DNA of 14,972 nt from SP202 sp036339395 (GCA_036339395.1 JAYZBD010000073.1:1-14972), one strand, 5' to 3'. Shown: positions 1-6,644, counted from the stretch's first letter. A program made the numbers and translations. The notes: generated by a model not told the origin, from the letters alone.

Positions 1-178
1 CGATCATTGCCACCACGAGGAGCAGGAGGATCGGCAGCCCGATGACCAGGAGGAATGCGATGGCGGCCGTCTTGGTTACCCAGCTGGGCTGCTGGTTGAT
101 CCGTCGAAATGCCTCAGCCGCCCGGGCACTGCCAGGTGTCACGAATCGGAATTGGGGGGGGGTTCCCATGCTGTCCAT
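1..178 (-). CDS. Membrane protein, N-terminal fragment (runs off the left edge)
   Basis: This is the first 59 codons of a gene that continues past base 1. It begins at ATG 178-176, 32 bp after the stop of the aminotransferase gene; a second in-frame ATG at 169-167 is possible, and neither has a strong ribosome binding site. The visible protein has a short polar N-terminus, a basic stretch with RRINQQPSW at about residues 26-34, and one long hydrophobic segment (about 39-59, FLLVIGLPILLLLVVAMI) that should be a transmembrane helix with the N-terminus inside. I do not recognise the family from this part. A run of nine C residues on the coding strand lies at codons 6-9 and could be a slippage site. 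It is probably the last visible member of the leftward operon. Confidence 0.6.
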   Translation of the reverse strand, partial: MDSMGTPPQFRFVTPGSARAAEAFRRINQQPSWVTKTAAIAFLLVIGLPILLLLVVAMI

Positions 179-210
179 TGTAGCCCCGGAGACGACCCCG
201 AAATCAATCT

Positions 211-1149
211 TCAGGATGTTGTCTCGCGGTCAATCAGGGCCAGCAGGGCGGTTCTCAGGTCGCTTGTGACCGGGCCAACACATCCATCCTCTCCAACTGG
301 ACGGTGTTCCAGGCCAAGGGAATCCTTCTCTCCATCCTCCCCTCCTTTTATCGTACGAAGAAGAAGAGACGTCACTGGAAGAATCTGCCAACTCGAGTTG
401 GTCAGGAAGATCTCGTCTGCAGCAACGAGATCATCAAGGGAGAGATTCCGACGCTCGATGCTTCTTCCCGCAGACAGTTCAAGAACGGCTCCACGAGTTA
501 CACCCGGCAGAACAGGTGACGGGGACTCCGCTGCCGCTTCCGTTCGAGCTGGCGGCGTCAACAGGATGTCATCTCGTACAAGGAAGATGTTGCTTACGGA
601 TCCACAGGCCACGTTCGCTTCCGGCGTCAGCCAGAGTGATTCCCCGGCCCGACAGGCAGCGGCCTCCTGCAGCGCAAGAATGCGACTCCAGTAATCCAAT
701 GTCTTGTGTCCTGCACTTGGAAGCCAGGGTGACAGTCGCCCGGGAGCAATCGTGACCCCGATGCCCTTTTCGAAGAAGGCATCCGGGTACGGTGTTGGAG
801 GCTGGACGACAACCAGCACTGTCGGATCATGCTCATCGGCGGCCCCCGACTGCAGCATGTTCAGGTTGCCCCCCGTAATGGTCAGTCGAACACGGGCACG
901 GTCGAGCTTGTTGTGGGCAACGGTTGTCTCGAGCGCTTCAATGAGAGGCTCGACCTGGATCTTCTCGCTCAGGTGAAGCTGCTTTGCAGATGCAACAAGC
1001 CTCTGGACATGTTCCACGGGGCGGAAGAGTCGACCATTGTAAACGCACAGTGTTTCAAACAGTCCGACACCGTGCTGGAAGCCGGCGTCGAAGACGGCGA
1101 CACTCGCCTGGTCGGAAGGTACGAGTTGTCCGTTGAGCCATACGTCCAT
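211..1149 (-). CDS. Class-IV PLP aminotransferase (aminodeoxychorismate lyase / branched-chain aminotransferase-like)
   Basis: A fold-type IV pyridoxal-phosphate enzyme of 312 residues. The family includes 4-amino-4-deoxychorismate lyase (folate pathway), branched-chain aminotransferases and D-amino-acid aminotransferases; the exact substrate cannot be read here. Visible marks are the N-terminal VWLNGQLVPSDQASV and FDAGFQHGVGLFETL, the probable PLP lysine K149 in GHKTLDYWSR, the PVLPGVTRG turn near 217, and the C-terminal DEIFLTNSSWQILPV. The residue five before the NIF motif, normally glutamate that pairs with the PLP pyridine nitrogen, is Cys182 (ACGSVSNIF). About eight extra residues lie before PVLPGVTR. 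I chose ATG 1149 over GTG 1167, because the family starts just before this strand; neither has a clear ribosome binding site. It follows the preceding gene by 21 bp. Confidence 0.8.
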   Translation of the reverse strand: MDVWLNGQLVPSDQASVAVFDAGFQHGVGLFETLCVYNGRLFRPVEHVQRLVASAKQLHLSEKIQVEPLIEALETTVAHNKLDRARVRLTITGGNLNMLQSGAADEHDPTVLVVVQPPTPYPDAFFEKGIGVTIAPGRLSPWLPSAGHKTLDYWSRILALQEAAACRAGESLWLTPEANVACGSVSNIFLVRDDILLTPPARTEAAAESPSPVLPGVTRGAVLELSAGRSIERRNLSLDDLVAADEIFLTNSSWQILPVTSLLLRTIKGGEDGEKDSLGLEHRPVGEDGCVGPVTSDLRTALLALIDRETTS

Positions 1150-1170
1150 GAACCGCACAGAATACACTGG

Positions 1171-1596
1171 TCAGGGTTTTGACCACCCGATGACGGTGAC
1201 GTGGTTCTCATCCACGACAACAAGTCGAAGCCGGAGAAGGGATTGCCCGGCAACCAGGACCAGGGCCTGGTGGGTGGCACGACCATCGAAATCCCCGTGG
1301 TCTCCACGAGTGACATGTACATCCAGGCCCCCGGGAGAGATTCCCGCTTGTTCACACCCGGGCTGGATCAAGGAGACAAAGCCCCTCTTCAGGTCTGGTG
1401 TCGGCCACGAGAGAGCCCCCGGCATGGCTTCCTGGTTGCATACGGCTTCAGCCGCATGTTGAATCACCGCAGCGACGGATGCATCGACCTGCTCCTTCTC
1501 GCGGGCGCTCCATATCCATATTCCGACAGCCAGTCCCATGATGACCAGTGGAAACAGGTTTCTTCGACTTGGCTTCCTACTGGACAGGATCGGCAT
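1171..1596 (-). CDS. Small membrane-anchored protein of unknown function
   Basis: A 141-residue protein I do not recognise. It has a basic start (residues 1-12, SSRKPSRRN), one hydrophobic helix at about 15-30 (LFPLVIMGLAVGIWIW) and then a mostly polar domain, so it is probably anchored in the inner membrane with the rest in the periplasm. Two cysteines (about 53 and 80) in the exported part could pair. The ATG at 1596-1594 lies inside the end of the preceding gene, giving a 20 bp overlap; no ribosome binding site precedes it, so translation is probably coupled to that of the upstream coiled-coil protein. The close packing suggests the two proteins are made together and may act together, but that is inference. 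Confidence 0.65.
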   Translation of the reverse strand: MPILSSRKPSRRNLFPLVIMGLAVGIWIWSAREKEQVDASVAAVIQHAAEAVCNQEAMPGALSWPTPDLKRGFVSLIQPGCEQAGISPGGLDVHVTRGDHGDFDGRATHQALVLVAGQSLLRLRLVVVDENHVTVIGWSKP

Positions 1597-2473
1597 AGAG
1601 CACGTACGAGGAGTGGGTTGAGAATGGTCGGTTCAGGGCCATCTTGATATTCGAGGTGAAGGGGTAAGGGACATTCGATCTGGCATTCTCCACCTGGATG
1701 ATCTCCGCCCCGACTTGATTTCCGTGTTCATCGAAGAACGTGATGGCGATTCCCACGTTGCGGGTTTCTGCCGCTGCATTGAGGAAGCTGCCGGAGATGG
1801 TCATTTCGCTGTAGTTGATCTCCGATTCCGTGGAGGTTCGCCCGGTAGAAGGAATGGAGGGGTTGTAGATGACCTGGGTCTGGGACACATCCATGGGTGC
1901 GTAGAAGTAGGAGGAGCGTCCAAGGTAGATGTCCAATCCAATGGGGCCGAACCCCGCCTGGGCGTAGTGCTTGTCCCGTTCCGCCTCGAGTCGCACCGCC
2001 TCTTCAAGGTCCCGTCGCCGCTCGGCTTCCGACAACCGGATTTTTCGCTGGGCATCAAGTTTCGCCCGCCGTTCCCTTGCTGACCGGAGTCGGGCTTCTC
2101 GTTCTGCGATGGAACGAATCGTCTCGTATTCCTCGTAGTCGGGCCCGAACTCCTCGTGATCAAGGATGAACTGTCGCAGGGCATCCAGTTCACGCTCGAT
2201 CTGTGCAGTCTTCATCCGCGACCTTGAGAGTTCCTGTCGGAGTTCAGAAGAAGCAATGGCGGTCTTGACAAGTTCATTCCAGAGATCGGCACGACTCGAG
2301 TTTTCGTCGATATCGGGATCAATGCGAAGCAGGGTTCGTTCCTTCTGGGACGAACCAGTTGGTTCAGCGGCTGCCTCACCTGCGGGACCGCCTGTTTCCG
2401 GTGGACCGCCCATGGCGAGTGTTGCCAGGAGCAGGCAGAGGCCGACAAGGACTGGATTGATTGTTCTGTACAT
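1577..2473 (-). CDS. Secreted coiled-coil protein with C-terminal FxLYD-like domain
   Basis: A 298-residue exported protein of unknown role. Residues 1-22 form a signal peptide (VLVGLCLLLATLAMGG) that lacks a lipobox cysteine. A Pro/Gly/Ala/Glu-rich linker follows (about 24-45), then a long, highly charged helix rich in Arg, Glu and Ala (about 60-175) that should form a coiled coil. The tail (about 185-298) looks like a beta-sandwich of the FxLYD type: ISGSFLNAAAETRNVGIAI, then FFDEHGNQVG, then PYPFTSNIKM; this assignment rests on pattern only. The start is firm: GGAGGTGA lies just before ATG 2473. It comes 76 bp after the PEGA lipoprotein and overlaps the next gene by 20 bp. Probably a periplasmic or cell-surface structural protein. 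Confidence 0.75.
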   Translation of the reverse strand: MYRTINPVLVGLCLLLATLAMGGPPETGGPAGEAAAEPTGSSQKERTLLRIDPDIDENSSRADLWNELVKTAIASSELRQELSRSRMKTAQIERELDALRQFILDHEEFGPDYEEYETIRSIAEREARLRSARERRAKLDAQRKIRLSEAERRRDLEEAVRLEAERDKHYAQAGFGPIGLDIYLGRSSYFYAPMDVSQTQVIYNPSIPSTGRTSTESEINYSEMTISGSFLNAAAETRNVGIAITFFDEHGNQVGAEIIQVENARSNVPYPFTSNIKMALNRPFSTHSSYVLYADPVQ

Positions 2474-2476
2474 GGT

Positions 2477-2484
2477 TCACCTCC
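2477..2484 (-). promoter_or_regulatory. Strong ribosome binding site for the coiled-coil protein
   Basis: GGAGGTGA on the minus strand, six bases from its GGAGG core to ATG 2473. It is the best Shine-Dalgarno match in the window and fixes the start of the secreted coiled-coil gene. It sits in a 76 bp gap, so this gene need not depend on coupling with the gene before it. Confidence 0.8.
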
Positions 2485-2549
2485 ATCTCGACACCCCACC
2501 GGGTGAGAATGGTGCATTATTGGCTTGGTTTCCATCGTCGTCGAGAAAT

Positions 2550-3038
2550 TCAGCGAGAGTCTGGATTTTGATCCACTGTCTCGTGCCTGCTGCCGTCTTG
2601 CTTGCCCTCGGGTATCCCGCCACGACCAACAGTCACGCTCTGCATGGTTCCCACGGGATCGACCCTTGAGCGAAGTTCTCTTGCTCTCTCGACCAGTGCA
2701 TCGAGGTCGCCGTCTCTCTCTTCAAGGTCAAAGTGCCACTCAACCTTGCTGTGCGACTGGAAGGGGGCTACATCAAACACGAAGTCGAGTCCGATGGTGT
2801 CCCAGGCGGGAGGCGAGGCATCGGCAGATGTCAGGACGGGTTCGTGTCCCTCGCGTGCGAGTTGTACGTCGTAGGTTCCGTAGTAGGTGAAGTCGATTTC
2901 AAGCGGCGTTCTGCCGACCTCTCGATGGTTGACCCAGACAAGTGCGCCGGGAGGTTCGCTGGTGATCTGGAGAGTTCGACGCACGCAACCGGCGGGAGCC
3001 AGGAGCAGGAGAACCAGGAACAGGAATCGCGTCTGCAT
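2550..3038 (-). CDS. PEGA-domain lipoprotein
   Basis: A 162-residue lipoprotein. The signal peptide (residues 1-18) ends in a lipobox (LLLLAPAGC), so the cysteine near residue 18 should be lipid-modified and the protein tethered to a membrane facing the periplasm. A PEGA domain follows (about 23-67): LQITSEPPGALVWVNHREVG, then TPLEIDFTYYGTYDVQLARE and the typical GHEP end. PEGA domains are small beta folds common in surface and cell-envelope proteins. The C-terminal half (about 90-162) is charged, probably partly helical and then disordered, with no match I know. ATG 3038 is preferred over GTG 3044, since it gives a normal signal peptide; an AGGG lies about ten bases upstream. It begins 20 bp after the lptB stop, so it is probably co-transcribed with lptB. 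Confidence 0.85.
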   Translation of the reverse strand: MQTRFLFLVLLLLAPAGCVRRTLQITSEPPGALVWVNHREVGRTPLEIDFTYYGTYDVQLAREGHEPVLTSADASPPAWDTIGLDFVFDVAPFQSHSKVEWHFDLEERDGDLDALVERARELRSRVDPVGTMQSVTVGRGGIPEGKQDGSRHETVDQNPDSR

Positions 3039-3058
3039 GTGCACACCCTAGCACTTCT

Positions 3059-3793
3059 TCAATCGAACTCGTCTCCCCGGAACGTCGAGGCGAGATAGGC
3101 CTCCTTGACGATCGGATCATTGATGATCGAGCGGGGGTCTCCATCCCGGAGATTCTTCCCCGAATGGAGGATGTAGGCCCGGTCGCAGATGCGGAGGGTC
3201 TGCTGCACATTGTGATCGGTCACGAGCACGGCAATACCCTGCTTCGCCAGTTTCTTCACCTCCGTCTGCAACTCCTCGACGGTGTGTGGATCGACGGCGG
3301 CAAACGGCTCATCCAGGAGCAGAAGGCGAGGTTTTGAAACCATGGCACGTGCAATTTCCAGCCGACGACGTTCTCCCCCGGAGCACGTCCTGGCCTGCTC
3401 CCCGGATTTATGTTCAAGACCGAATTGCTCAAGCAGTTCTCGGCACCTCCCGCGCTGTGCGGTCTTGTCGAGATCGGTTGTTTCGAGAACGGCCAGGAGA
3501 TTGTCCGAGACGCTCAATCTCTGGAAGACGCTTGGTTCCTGGCTCAGGTACCCGATGCCCCGCCTTGCGTGCTGGTACATGGGAAGTCCGGTGACATTCT
3601 CCTCGTCGAAGACCACGTTCCCGACTTCCGGCGAGATCATTCCGATGACCATCCGGAACGAGGTGGTCTTTCCGGCTCCGTTTCGGCCAAGTAGTCCGAC
3701 AATTTCGCCCTCGTTGACTTCGAAGGAGACATCATCCACGACACGCCTGCCGGAGTAGCTCTTGACCAGGTTGTTGGCTTGAAGAAGCGGCAT
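3059..3793 (-). CDS. lptB: LPS export ABC transporter ATPase LptB
   Basis: The cytoplasmic ATPase that, with LptF and LptG, draws lipopolysaccharide from the inner membrane and drives it along the LptC-LptA-LptD bridge. At 244 residues it has the family's usual length. Seen in order: Walker A GRNGAGKT (36-43), Q-loop Gln85 in GYLSQE, signature CSGGE (137-141) followed by RRRLEIARAM, Walker B LLLLDEP (157-163) with catalytic Glu162, D-loop AAVD (165-168) and switch His194 in TDHNVQQTLRICDRAYI. The LptB-specific features are the GGERRR-EIARA stretch and the DHNV...ICDRAYI stretch. Leu is replaced by Cys in the signature and Pro by Ser in LPQE. No lptA or lptC is recognisable beside it; neighbours are unknown envelope-type genes. 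The ribosome binding site is weak (TGGAA). Confidence 0.92.
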   Translation of the reverse strand: MPLLQANNLVKSYSGRRVVDDVSFEVNEGEIVGLLGRNGAGKTTSFRMVIGMISPEVGNVVFDEENVTGLPMYQHARRGIGYLSQEPSVFQRLSVSDNLLAVLETTDLDKTAQRGRCRELLEQFGLEHKSGEQARTCSGGERRRLEIARAMVSKPRLLLLDEPFAAVDPHTVEELQTEVKKLAKQGIAVLVTDHNVQQTLRICDRAYILHSGKNLRDGDPRSIINDPIVKEAYLASTFRGDEFD

Positions 3794-3819
3794 GTAGGTT
3801 CCAGTGCTGTCCAGCGCCC

Positions 3820-4698
3820 CTATTGATCCTGTTCTTCACTGCTGCTTGTCGTCGATTCCGCTGCCGCCGGTTCCTTTACGATCTTTGCATCCAGGGTCCA
3901 CTTGTCGGGATGGAGCCTGTGCGCAATCGCACCGATGATCAGGTGCAGGTCCCTGTAGATGTAGGCATCGAGCACAGTCCGCTTCCCCTTGGAATCGACG
4001 AGTTGTGCAACGGACTTCTTCATCCACCGGCTCATGTCGATATCCGCGATCTCGTCGGCTTGAACGATTCCATGCGGCCCATGAAAACTGCCATCCCGGT
4101 CCAGGGTGTATGTCTTTCCACAATGAAGCATGAGTTGCCTGGTGTAGTACGGAACAAAGACCAACGAGACGATGAAAATCCACTGAATCGGTCGGTCGTA
4201 GGCGGACGGAGCCTGGATGTCGCCATATGCGGTGTTGGCTCGTTCAACTTCGGCCTTGGCATCCGCGATAAGGCCCAGGCTCCCGGAAGAAGCCCCGCTT
4301 CCTGGAACCTGCATTGCCTCAAGAGTTGATTTCCATTGTTCGAGTGCGTTCTGCCAGCCGGCATCGGTTGTTATGGAGGTCGACGAGTCCACCACGGGAG
4401 AGACCGGGGTCGTGTAATTCGCAAGACCGGCGTTGATGTCTTCCATCGCAGCTTCGTACATCTCCGGGTTTGCCGCCTGGTCATCGATGACCACTTTTAC
4501 AGCCTGGGCGATCTCCCTTCGCTGGGCGCCCTCCTCCTGCTGAGGTATCGCGTAGATGTAGTCGTAGAGTCCCCAGATGCCAAAGCCCAGGCATATCAGC
4601 CCGACGAGCAGGGCCCTGATCCAGTATCCAGGCGCAATCTGGGCACGAATGGTCCCATCATGCTCCATCAGATCCGGGTCGCTGTTCGAATCGGTCAT
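3820..4698 (-). CDS. Two-helix membrane protein with PH-like C-terminal domain, unknown function
   Basis: A 292-residue protein of no family I can name. A polar N-terminus is followed by a hydrophobic helix at about 26-46 (ALLVGLICLGFGIWGLYDYI), a periplasmic helical region (about 50-165, rich in Ala, Glu and Gln, with a Thr/Ser-rich linker), a second membrane helix at about 170-185 (PIQWIFIVSLVFVPYY), and a cytoplasmic tail. The tail (about 195-275: YTLDRDGSFHGPHGIVQADE, IADIDMSRWMKKSVAQL, LDAYIYRDLHLIIGAIAHRL) reads like a small bacterial PH-type beta domain ending in a helix; this is inference. The start at 4698 is chosen for the GAGGAAGGTGAT before it; an in-frame ATG nine codons upstream lacks one. 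It ends 26 bp before lptB and is probably co-transcribed, so a role in the envelope is plausible. Confidence 0.75.
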   Translation of the reverse strand: MTDSNSDPDLMEHDGTIRAQIAPGYWIRALLVGLICLGFGIWGLYDYIYAIPQQEEGAQRREIAQAVKVVIDDQAANPEMYEAAMEDINAGLANYTTPVSPVVDSSTSITTDAGWQNALEQWKSTLEAMQVPGSGASSGSLGLIADAKAEVERANTAYGDIQAPSAYDRPIQWIFIVSLVFVPYYTRQLMLHCGKTYTLDRDGSFHGPHGIVQADEIADIDMSRWMKKSVAQLVDSKGKRTVLDAYIYRDLHLIIGAIAHRLHPDKWTLDAKIVKEPAAAESTTSSSEEQDQ

Positions 4699-4700
4699 AT

Positions 4701-4709
4701 CACCTTCCT
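4701..4709 (-). promoter_or_regulatory. Ribosome binding site that decides the start of the membrane protein
   Basis: AGGAAGGTG on the minus strand just before ATG 4698. It favours that ATG over the longer reading that begins at 4725. Confidence 0.65.
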
Positions 4710-4736
4710 CGGTTGGCCATCGCACCGAAGGCCCTG

Positions 4737-4746
4737 CTGATCATAC
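4737..4746 (-). promoter_or_regulatory. Possible promoter -10 element (GTATGATCAG) before the membrane protein and lptB
   Basis: In the 91 bp gap between two leftward genes the minus strand reads GTATGATCAG. Its TATGAT (4745-4740) is one base from the TATAAT consensus and would place a start of transcription about 35 bases before ATG 4698. No convincing -35 box lies at the right distance (AAGGAC). The same ten bases occur upstream of the phosphatase gene at 6162-6171. It may give lptB and its neighbours their own promoter inside the longer gene string. Confidence 0.3.
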
Positions 4747-4789
4747 ACCTTTGGCTGCTGCGGTCCTTCTCGAGTCGCTGCAGAGATGT

Positions 4790-5446
4790 TCAATCACCCT
4801 GGTTGGCTGCTTCATTACACGCTTGAAGAAGGGCATCATGCAGACCGTCATGATCCGGGACGGCATCGAGAGCCCCGAGTAATGCATCAATGCGACGATC
4901 AACGACAAGTCCCGGATCAACTGCATCAATAGCGGCCTGCCCAAGAGCATTCAATGACGATTGGAACCACGTTGCAGTGGGCTTCTTCTCGTTGGCCGGT
5001 AGTTTCACCTGGGTTCGGATCGTTGAACCGGGAGCAATTGCGACAAGTGGAACCAGTCCAGCCCGTGTCGTTGGTTCACGGCAGAGGACCAGGACCGGTA
5101 CGTCGGCTTCAAGTGTTGCGATTCTCAGGCGCCTTGCGTCAGCGCCAACCAGCGGTGGCTGAAGAAGCCATCGGCCCGGTTCAAGAACAGCGCCCTCTTC
5201 ATAGGGTTCGTCGAACACGCTCACGGGCCCCTTCACCAGGGAAGGGTCACGCCGACCAAGCCGTGCAGCCTGGATGATATCGATGATTTCCCCCATGCCA
5301 ACCCAGTCTTCCCGGGTCCTTCCAGCCTGGAGGGCTTCTTCCGCCAGGCGTTCCGCCTCGAACCAGTTTCCCGCATCAAGTGCGCATCCGGCACGCTGTA
5401 TCAGCGATGCCAGCGACTTTGTTCTGGCAGGTTCATCTTGGTTCAT
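4790..5446 (-). CDS. Unrecognised soluble protein, helical N-terminus
   Basis: A 218-residue protein without signal peptide or membrane segment, so probably cytoplasmic. Residues 10-60 are helical and resemble a short TPR-like repeat (SLIQRAGCALDAGNWFEAER, LAEEALQAGRTREDW). A middle region (about 85-150) is rich in beta-type residues, including VLEPGRWLLQPPLVGADAR and VPVLVLCREP. A final helical part (about 160-218) ends in an acidic tail. I know no family for it and see no catalytic motif. The ATG at 5446 has no ribosome binding site. It follows the next unknown gene by 31 bp and precedes the membrane protein by 91 bp, so it is probably part of the same leftward transcript. Confidence 0.65.
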   Translation of the reverse strand: MNQDEPARTKSLASLIQRAGCALDAGNWFEAERLAEEALQAGRTREDWVGMGEIIDIIQAARLGRRDPSLVKGPVSVFDEPYEEGAVLEPGRWLLQPPLVGADARRLRIATLEADVPVLVLCREPTTRAGLVPLVAIAPGSTIRTQVKLPANEKKPTATWFQSSLNALGQAAIDAVDPGLVVDRRIDALLGALDAVPDHDGLHDALLQACNEAANQGD

Positions 5447-5477
5447 GTCAATGGAGCGTGCCCAGGGACGTTCGTGA

Positions 5478-6107
5478 TCAGGACGAGAACGCCTCGGCTA
5501 CCTCCTCCGCTACGGCCCGGTTTCCAAAGCTCATTCGAACTCCCCCGGCGGAGACGATTTCAAGAACAACCGGAACGCCGGCAGTGATCATCATGAGACC
5601 ATGGTCGGGCGTTTCCGAATCGCGGATGATTGCGCCAACGAGATCACAGAGCAGGTGGAGATCTCCTGCATCGGCAAGCAGTGGGTCACGTGTATTGAGT
5701 TCAACCGTTGCAGCGGCATCAACCGCCTGCCACTCCTCGTTCCCGGCAAGGCTGAAGGCAACAGCATCGAAGATGCTTCTCCACTTCCCGACAGGAATGA
5801 GAATGAACTGGTTGTGGTGCAACTTGTGAAGAATGTGGTTCAACACACTCTCCATCCGGTCAGCCTCGATATCGTAGACCTGGGCACCTTCCCTCGGTTC
5901 GGTGCCTGCACCCGGAACACCCAGGTGTACATGATGCGATGCCGCCTCGTCGCCCATGCGGCAGTAGACGTGATCTTCGTCCTCTGAGACCTGGGCGATT
6001 CCATGGCTCTGCAGGAGCTCGGCCACTTCACCCTCGGATATGAATTCCACCTTGATGACTCCAACTGGGTGGGGCTCCACCCGATTTCTTCCTGTTTCGA
6101 GGCTCAT
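5478..6107 (-). CDS. Unrecognised soluble protein, first gene of the leftward block
   Basis: A 209-residue, acidic, probably cytoplasmic protein of unknown family. It appears to be mixed alpha/beta: an N-terminal part (about 15-75) with EFISEGEVAELLQSHGIAQV and a His-containing strand (SHHVHLGV), a middle with HILHKLHHNQFILIPVGKWR and SIFDAVAFSLAGNEEW, and a C-terminal part with GLMMITAGVPVVLEIVSAGG. The His-rich stretches could bind metal, but no known ligand pattern is clear. The ATG at 6107 has no evident ribosome binding site. Divergent from the phosphatase gene across an 87 bp gap, it heads the string of leftward genes that includes lptB. Confidence 0.65.
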   Translation of the reverse strand: MSLETGRNRVEPHPVGVIKVEFISEGEVAELLQSHGIAQVSEDEDHVYCRMGDEAASHHVHLGVPGAGTEPREGAQVYDIEADRMESVLNHILHKLHHNQFILIPVGKWRSIFDAVAFSLAGNEEWQAVDAAATVELNTRDPLLADAGDLHLLCDLVGAIIRDSETPDHGLMMITAGVPVVLEIVSAGGVRMSFGNRAVAEEVAEAFSS

Positions 6108-6194
6108 TCAACAGGAAGCACGCGCTGATTGCAACCCGGGGGGACCTGCCCTCGTCATCAAGTATGATCAGGGTGGTCCAGAGGACAGGGTCAA
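6108..6194. promoter_or_regulatory. Divergent promoter region between the leftward block and the phosphatase gene
   Basis: An 87 bp gap between two genes that point away from each other, so it must hold promoters for both unless transcription enters from outside. On the plus strand GTATGATCAG (6162-6171) holds a TATGAT close to the -10 consensus, 26 bases before ATG 6195; the region 17 bases upstream of it has no good -35 box. No clear -10 is seen for the leftward gene. Confidence 0.45.
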
Positions 6195-6644
6195 ATGAAA
6201 ACAATCCTCTTCATCTGTACGGGGAATACGTGCCGTAGCCCCATGGCAGAAGCCATATGCAGGCATGTCATGGCCGACAGGGATGACCTCTTCGTAGCTT
6301 CCGCCGGCGTTGCCGCGTTCGAGGGAGCCATGCCATCCATGGAGACCATGGAGACGCTGGACCGCATGGGAATTTCACACGAAGGCCTTTCTTCCTGCCT
6401 GACGGCCGAGATGATCAGGAAGGCCTCGCTGGTCCTCGGAATGACGAACTCGCACGTGAGAGCGGCAAGGGCGCTTGTTGAAACTGACCCGGATGCATCC
6501 AACCATATCCAGCCGCTTGACCCCAAGGGCGAACTCCCCGACCCGATGGGGATGGGACAGTCGGCCTATGATTTACTCGGGGAACGCCTGATGACCCTGA
6601 TACCGGAACGACTCGAAGCCCTGATGAACGAAGAGGACAAGTGA
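6195..6644 (+). CDS. Low-molecular-weight phosphatase, probably protein arginine phosphatase (YwlE-like)
   Basis: A 149-residue cytoplasmic phosphatase of the LMW-PTP fold. The P-loop CTGNTCRS (Cys8 nucleophile, Arg14) opens the protein, SAG follows at 36-38, and the general acid is Asp116 in LPDPMG. In this family Thr at the P-loop position taken here by Thr12 marks protein arginine phosphatases such as Bacillus YwlE, which remove phosphate put on arginine by the McsB kinase; tyrosine phosphatases usually carry Ile or Leu there. So arginine phosphatase is the better call, though not proven. A purine-rich GAGGACAGGG precedes ATG 6195. It overlaps rpiB by 4 bp, and YwlE-RpiB adjacency is also familiar from Firmicutes, which supports the call. 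Confidence 0.85.
   Translation: MKTILFICTGNTCRSPMAEAICRHVMADRDDLFVASAGVAAFEGAMPSMETMETLDRMGISHEGLSSCLTAEMIRKASLVLGMTNSHVRAARALVETDPDASNHIQPLDPKGELPDPMGMGQSAYDLLGERLMTLIPERLEALMNEEDK

Noticed and set aside
152..694. Open frame of 180 codons on the plus strand opposite the aminotransferase
   Set aside because: Ser/Arg/Pro-rich product with no family features; antisense to a gene with clear class-IV aminotransferase motifs.
4699..4789. Terminator between two leftward genes
   Set aside because: Only a small imperfect GGCC stem (GGCC...GGCC) can be drawn and no T run follows; not convincing.
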